This document shows, piece after piece, positions 60,176 through 64,000 of a stretch of DNA of 64,000 nt (position 1 is the stretch's first letter; each line of letters begins with the position of its first letter). The stretch is from Cherax quadricarinatus (Eukaryota; Arthropoda; Malacostraca; Decapoda; Parastacidae): positions 3,592,449-3,656,448 of the forward strand of contig NC_091378.1 of NCBI RefSeq assembly GCF_038502225.1. Reading direction: 5' to 3'. A model generated the notes under the pieces. That model was not told the DNA's origin. It searched no databases and saw only the letters and a program-made list of their open reading frames with translations. Made by a program: the position numbers and the translations under genes.

Positions 60176-60312
60176 CACAAAAATTAGCTACCCACTTCTA
60201 CTGTCTCCAATATCAACTTCTCCCATATTCGACTGAAGAAGTCTTTTACTCAGGCGAAATAGTTCATCATTAAATATACACAAGTATAACACAGGTGTTT
60301 TATTCATTATCC
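60176..60312 (-). mobile_element. GTTTCGCC-type dispersed element terminus beside the 28-bp array
   Basis: ATTCGACTGAAGAAGTCTTT, then CAGGCGAAATAG, then AT-rich AATATACACAAG and ACACAGGTGTTTTATTC. On the minus strand this is the same block order as 13136-13275. The satellite lies at the same relative position in both places. Confidence 0.65.
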
Positions 60313-60339
60313 TGTCAGTTAATATTTAATAATTCACGC

Positions 60340-60662
60340 TTCTGCTCCTAAGTATCTAAATTTCTTTCACTTCCTCCTTGGACGGGAGCTCCGGGGGTTT
60401 AGCGTTCCATGACCAGGCCTCGCGGTGGATCAGGGCCTGATCAACCAGGCTGTTACTGCTGGCCGCACGTAAACCGACGTACGAACCACAGCCCGGCTGG
60501 TCAGGTACTGACTTTAGGTGCCTGTCCAGTGCCTTCTTGAAGACAGCCAGGGGCCTATTAGTAATCCCCCTTATGTATGCTGGGAGGCAGTTGAACAGTC
60601 TTGGGCCCCTGACACTTACTGTGTTGTCTTTTAGCGTACTCATGGCGTCCCTGCTTTTCATA
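60340..60662 (-). pseudogene. CR1/Jockey-like LINE family B, RT C-terminus fragment
   Basis: The minus frame 60661-60356 reads MKSRDAMSTLKDNTVSVRGP, RLFNCLPAYIRGITNRPL, KALDRHLKSVPDQPGCG and YVGLRAASSNSLVDQALIHR. It is in frame but lacks everything upstream. Its 5' edge at about 60662 meets unrelated DNA, so it is a truncated or interrupted insertion. Confidence 0.85.
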
Positions 60663-60833
60663 GACCTGTTTGATTACTCTCATAACCTCGACATGTATGA
60701 GACATGTTTAACATGTCTCTTGGACATGAGTGGCGAAACATCGTCGGGTGTTGTTGCTGTGTCTTATTCATCAATAAAGACACCCAGGTGTTGTTGCTGT
60801 GTCTTATTCATCTGCTTATCGGTACTGTATACG
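60663..60833. other. Spacer with internal short duplication
   Basis: GGTGTTGTTGCTGTGTCTTA occurs at 60749 and again at 60787, a 38-bp step. GTGGCGAAACATCG at 60730-60743 carries the GCGAAAC motif. Confidence 0.55.
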
Positions 60834-60930
60834 ATTGCTGTGATTATTCTCATCATTGCTGTGATTATTCTCATCATTGCTGTGATTATTCACATCATTG
60901 CTGTGATTATTCTCATCATTGCTGTGTCCT
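60834..60930. repeat. 21-bp tandem array (ATTGCTGTGATTATTCTCATC)
   Basis: Four to five copies of a 21-mer containing TTGCTGTGATTATTCTCATC. On the minus strand they read as HSNDENN repeats fused to the RT fragment on the right. Confidence 0.92.
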
Positions 60931-61056
60931 GAATTCAGTTTCAACTGGTCTTCTCTTACACGTTTTCTCACATTCTCTCCGACAACCTTCGTAACCTCTC
61001 TTAAGAATTGTCTTAAAAGAACTGAGTCATCAGCAAATAGCAGCAGCAACAGCACT
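60931..61056 (-). pseudogene. Short reverse-transcriptase fragment with FADD motif
   Basis: The minus frame reads [17 protein letters not shown] and VVGENVRKRVREDQLKLNSG. LLFADDS.LL is the RT motif C (active-site Asp-Asp), followed by a plausible helix and KLN, as in RTE-type RTs. Only about 40 residues remain. It is not part of the family A element to the right, whose own motif C is at about 62.46 kb. Confidence 0.6.
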
Positions 61057-61064
61057 AACAGAAG

Positions 61065-61103
61065 CAGTATTAGTAACAGCTCTTACAGCTGTTACTAATA
61101 CTG
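61065..61103. repeat. Perfect 17-bp inverted repeat, 5-base loop
   Basis: CAGTATTAGTAACAGCT (61065-61081) pairs completely with AGCTGTTACTAATACTG (61087-61103) around CTTAC. It sits between the RT fragment and a CA/TA microsatellite. Confidence 0.9.
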
Positions 61104-61110
61104 TATACAT

Positions 61111-61297
<187 letters not shown>

Positions 61298-61319
61298 TAC
61301 TAATATACATGCACTTTCA

Positions 61320-61588
61320 GCTTATGAGGTCTTCTCCCTAATACCCTAGTGTGCTCAGTCATACCTATTCTTAAAGCTGTGTATGAAGCCTGCCTTCCCT
61401 AATTCTTCCTGGTCATTCTGGCCACACTGAGACTGAAGAAATATTTCCTGACATCTCTTTGGTTCATCTGTGACTTTAACTTCCAGTTGTGTCCTCTTGT
61501 ACCTCTTTTCCGCCTCTCGTAAATTCTATCCTTGTCCACACTATCAATTCCTGAGTATTTTTGTATGATTTCCCTACCTGACCTGGCT
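61320..61588 (-). mobile_element. Diverged CR1-like family A relative, 3' region
   Basis: CATTCTGGCCACACTGAGAC, GAAGAAATATTTCCTGACAT and CTATCAATTCCTGAGTATTT parallel, in the same order, sequence at about 61.78-61.92 kb of the neighbouring element (GAAGAAATACTTCCTAACAT, GTCAATTCCTCTCAGTATTC). It is an older or different subfamily copy in the same orientation. No readable frame remains. Confidence 0.6.
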
Positions 61589-61801
61589 CGTGTGTGTGTG
61601 TGTGTACTTACCTAGTTGTGGTTGCAGGGGTCGATTCACAGCTCCTGGCACCGCCTCTTCACTGGTCGCTACTAGGTCACTCTTCTTGCTCCATGAGCTT
61701 TATCATGCCTCTTCTTAAAGCTACATATGGATCTTGCCTCCACTACATCACTTCCCAGAATATTCCACTTACCGGCAACTCTGTGACTGAAGAAATACTT
61801 C

Positions 61802-62512
61802 CTAACATCCCTGTGATTCATCTGGGTCTTCAACTTCTAATTGTGACCCCTTGATGCTGTGTCCCCTCTCCTGGAACATCCTGTCTCTGTCCACCTTGTC
61901 AATTCCTCTCAGTATTCTATATGTCGTTATCATATCCCCCTCATTTCTCCTGTCCTCCAGTGTTGTCAGGTCGATTTCCCTTAACTTCTCCTCATAGGAC
62001 ATGCCCCTTAGCTCCAAGACTAATCTTGTTGCAAACCTTTGCACTATCTCTAATTTCCATACATGCTTGGCTAGGTGTGGGTTCCAAACTGGTGCTGCAT
62101 ACTCCAATATAGGCCTGACATACACAGTGTACAGGATTCTGAAAGATTCCTTACTGAGATGTCGGAATGCTGTTCTGAGGTATGCTAGGCGCCCATATAC
62201 TGCAGCCGTTATTTGGTTAATGTGCGCCTCAGGAGATGAGCCTGGTGTTATACTCACCCCAAGATCCTTTTCCTTGAGTGAGGTTTGTAGTCTCTGGCCC
62301 CCTAGACTGTATTCCGTCTGCAGTCTTCTTTGCCCTTCCCCAGTCTTTATAACTTTGCACTTGGTGGGGATGAACTCCAGGAACCAGTTTCTGGGATCCC
62401 TTTGTAGTTCTGCCTGGTCCTCATCCGATTGAATTCTTCTCATCAACTTCACATCATCTACAAACAGGGACACTTCTGAGTCTATTCCTTCCATCATGTC
62501 TTTTACATACAC
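61802..62512 (-). pseudogene. LINE family A RT: motif C, thumb and C-terminus
   Basis: The frame reads MYVKDMMEGIDSEVSLFVDD, with FVDD as the motif C active-site pair (family standard FADD/YADD). Then come KCKVIKTG, a DLGVSITPGSSPEAHINQIT segment, LYTVYVRPILEYAAPVWNPH, QRFATRLVLELRGMSYEEKL and LEDRRNEGDMITTYRIL. These are the classic palm-to-thumb and C-terminal motifs of CR1/Jockey-type RTs. The frame is intact for about 236 codons but is disconnected from motif B/QG upstream by a frameshift near 62512-62525. Confidence 0.88.
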
Positions 62513-62879
62513 CAGAAACCACTGGTCCTAGGACTGACCCCTGTGGAACCCCGCTCGTCACAGTCGCCCACTCTGACATCTCGTCACGTACCATGACTCG
62601 CTGATGTCTTCCAGATAGGTATTCCCTGATCCATTGCAGTGCCTTCCCTGTTATCTCCGCCTGGTTTTCCAATTTATGCACTAATCTCTTGTGTGGAACT
62701 GTCAAAAGCCTTCTTACAGTCCAAGAAATGCAATCTACCCACCCCTCTCTATCTTGTCTTACTACTGTCACCCTGTCATAGAACTCCAGTAGGTTTGTGA
62801 CATAAGATTTCCCATCCCTGAAACAGTGCTCCCCCACTCTTCTCCTGATAATCTTCTCCATAACATGCATATTATGCAT
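62454..62879 (-). pseudogene. LINE family A RT: fingers and palm with QGSVLGP motif
   Basis: The frame contains HVMEKIIRRRV, LLEFYDRVTVVRQDREGWVD, VPHKRLVHKLENQAEITG, WIREYLSGRHQRVMVRDEMS and TSGVPQGSVLGPV, the RT motif around the conserved PQGS. Between REGWVDCI and VPHKRL the reading (SWTVRRLLT) does not resemble motif A; another frame there reads LDCKKAF, so two small indels enclose an out-of-frame stretch that removes the catalytic Asp. The frame then runs past its natural exit at about 62520. Confidence 0.85.
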
Positions 62880-63156
62880 GTCAGTGACACTGGTCTGTAG
62901 TTTAGTGCTTCATGTCTGTCTCTTTTTCTTTTTTAAATTAAGACTATATTTGCTGTCTTCCATACCTCAGGTTGTCACCCTGTTTCGATATATGTATTGA
63001 AGATAGTTGTTAGTGGCACACATAGCACCTCTTCACTTCTTCCTCGGTTGTATGTATGGTGTCCACCACTTGATGGTGTACCCCACCTCTCCGTCTTTCC
63101 AGAGTCCCCTATGTCTCCTCTGTGAACACTTCTTTAAATCTCATGTTGAGCCCCCC

Positions 63157-63618
63157 TCATACTTTTCGATCCTGTCTTGTGATCTCCCCTCCTCCCTTCC
63201 TCAGTCTTATTACCTGGTCTGTCCTTGACAGACCAGGTAATAAGGTTTTCCTCCTGATGTAGCTGTACAACAGCTTCGGGTCAGATTTGGCTTTCACCGC
63301 TATGTCATTTTCGTATTGTCGTTGAACCTCCCTTCTTACCTCTGCATATTCATTTCTGGCTCTACGACCGCTCTCCTTATTTTCCTGGGTTCTTTGCTTT
63401 CTATACATCTTCCATTCTCTAGCACACTTGATTTTGGCCTCTCTACACCTTTGAATGAACCAAGGGCTCATCCTGGCCTTCTCGTCATTTCTGTTACCCT
63501 TGGGTACAAACCTCTCCTCAGCTTCCTTGCATATTGTAGTCACATATTCCATCATCTCGTTTACTGACTTCCCTGCCAGTTCTCTGTCCCACTGAACCAA
63601 GTGCAGCAAATTCTTCAT
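63157..63618 (-). pseudogene. LINE family A linker between endonuclease and RT
   Basis: The frame reads MKNLLHLVQWDRELAGKSVN, PWFIQRCREAKIKCAREWK, YRKQRTQENKESGRRARNEY and KSDPKLLYSYIRRKT. Such W..RC..AK...W..YR and DPK..YSYIR.K patterns are typical of the region between AP endonuclease and RT in CR1/Jockey LINEs. It is open for 153 codons, with a cluster of charged residues. Confidence 0.8.
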
Positions 63619-63639
63619 GCTTGTGTAGTTCCCTCTCTT

Positions 63640-63835
63640 GTAGATTTGCTTCGTTCATCCTGCCCTTCCTGCTTCCCTCTCCACTTGTAACTCTACTATG
63701 TATTCGAAGCTCAGAACCACGTGGACACTGGCCCCGAGGGGGCTTTCATATGTGATGTCCTCAATATCTGCGCTACTCCTGGTTCATCCTCTCCTCTCTC
63801 TCTGGTAGTGTCCCTTACGTGTTGGTACATGAGGT
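63640..63835 (-). pseudogene. LINE family A AP-endonuclease C-terminal end, catalytic motif changed
   Basis: One minus frame reads YESPLGASVHVVLSFEYIVE and continues as LQVEREAGRAG before a stop. In CR1/Jockey AP endonucleases the final catalytic motif is S-D-H; here the aligned triplet is S-V-H, with the Val codon at 63724-63726. Frame changes separate this from the linker frame. It is too short to show other catalytic residues. Confidence 0.65.
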
Positions 63836-63911
63836 TTTCTAGTACCACCATCATCTTAGCCCTCCACGTTTCTGGGCCCCCATGTGGCTCCAGGCTCTCC
63901 CAGTCAATGCC

Positions 63912-63913
<2 letters not shown>

Positions 63914-63949
<36 letters not shown>

Positions 63950-64000
63950 CACCTAATTGTACTCATCTATTTGTGGTTGCAGGGGTCGAGTCATAGATCC
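63914..64000 (-). mobile_element. Next CR1-like LINE family A 3' terminus, cut by the window edge
   Basis: (GT)n at 63914-63946 is followed by TACTCACCTAATTGTACTCA, TCTATTTGTGGTTGCAGGGG and TCGAGTCATAG, the same terminus as at 61.59 kb and the same orientation. The rest lies beyond the window. Confidence 0.85.

Larger units (their letters stand above)
61589..63913 (-). mobile_element. CR1/Jockey-like LINE family A, best copy in the window
   Basis: About 2.3 kb on the minus strand holds, in protein order, the end of an endonuclease domain (about 63.83-63.63 kb), a linker (63.62-63.16), an RT fingers/palm part (62.88-62.51), an RT palm/thumb part (62.51-61.80) and a 3' UTR (61.80-61.59). The 3' terminus reads on plus as (GT)n, then TACTTACCTAGTTGTGG and TTGCAGGGGTCGA. 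The 5' part is missing: it stops at another family A terminus at 63.91 kb. Several frame breaks and stops make it a dead copy. Confidence 0.85.

Overview
The window reads as repeat-dominated, non-coding DNA from a large animal genome. The most likely host is a decapod crustacean, probably a crayfish or close relative. This is an inference from dispersed-repeat families I recognise as widespread in decapods: the CR1-like LINE whose 3' end reads as TTGTGGTTGCAGGGGTCGAG, the RTE-type 3' end containing GGGCCACCCCGCC, the inverted-repeat element ending in CGGCACGAC, and repeats carrying GTTTCGCC. I could not run any search. I found no intact cellular gene, rRNA, functional tRNA, CRISPR array or prokaryotic feature. 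Nearly every long open frame is a satellite that lacks stop trinucleotides.

By my own tally about two thirds of the 64 kb is tandem repeat. The main arrays, left to right, are: 15-bp (1-1.65 kb), 41-bp (4.3-5.3), 28-bp (5.4-11.0), 10-bp (11.2-12.6), 52-bp (13.3-14.1), 10-bp (14.35-15.0), 21-bp (15.8-16.4), 40-bp (16.9-17.5), 28-bp (18.2-18.85), 22-bp and 23-bp (22.1-22.8), 11-bp (26.1), 17-bp (26.9-27.2), 40-bp (27.2-36.3, the largest), 30/31-bp (37.3-38.3), 25/28-bp (38.65-39.3), ATT (39.5-40.0), 23-bp (40.45-43.6), 19/20-bp then GGT/GAT (43.7-45.9), 23-bp (46.2-46.6), 17-bp (50.0-51.2), a three-part 30-bp mosaic (51.2-56.5), 57-bp (56.9-57.2), 36-bp (57.25-57.7), 34-bp (57.97-58.4) and 28-bp inverted (58.5-60.2). 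Many arrays show higher-order repeats, so local segmental duplication and homogenisation are active themes.

Between the arrays lie decayed mobile-element pieces. They are two CR1/Jockey-like LINE families (the best copy is on the minus strand at 61.6-63.9 kb, with reverse transcriptase and endonuclease remnants), an RTE-like C-terminus at 25.4-25.96 kb, two tandem 3' ends of another retroelement (23.6-24.8 kb), tRNA-derived SINEs at 2.25 and 49.18 kb, an inverted-repeat element in two copies (2.9 and 20.1 kb), and a complete foldback element at 21.8-22.06 kb flanked by a 13-bp direct repeat. TA microsatellites repeatedly mark the joints between fragments.

The most interesting pattern is the link between dispersed elements and satellites. 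The 28-bp satellite occurs at two loci about 47 kb apart in opposite orientations, and it shares its core with the 52-bp satellite. Two of these arrays sit at the same position next to the same GTTTCGCC-type element end, as if the element carries a seed that repeatedly expands into satellite DNA. A SINE tail has been tandemly amplified in the same way at 56.9 kb. Nothing here suggests genes working together; the window looks like a nursery of satellite birth, homogenisation and decay.
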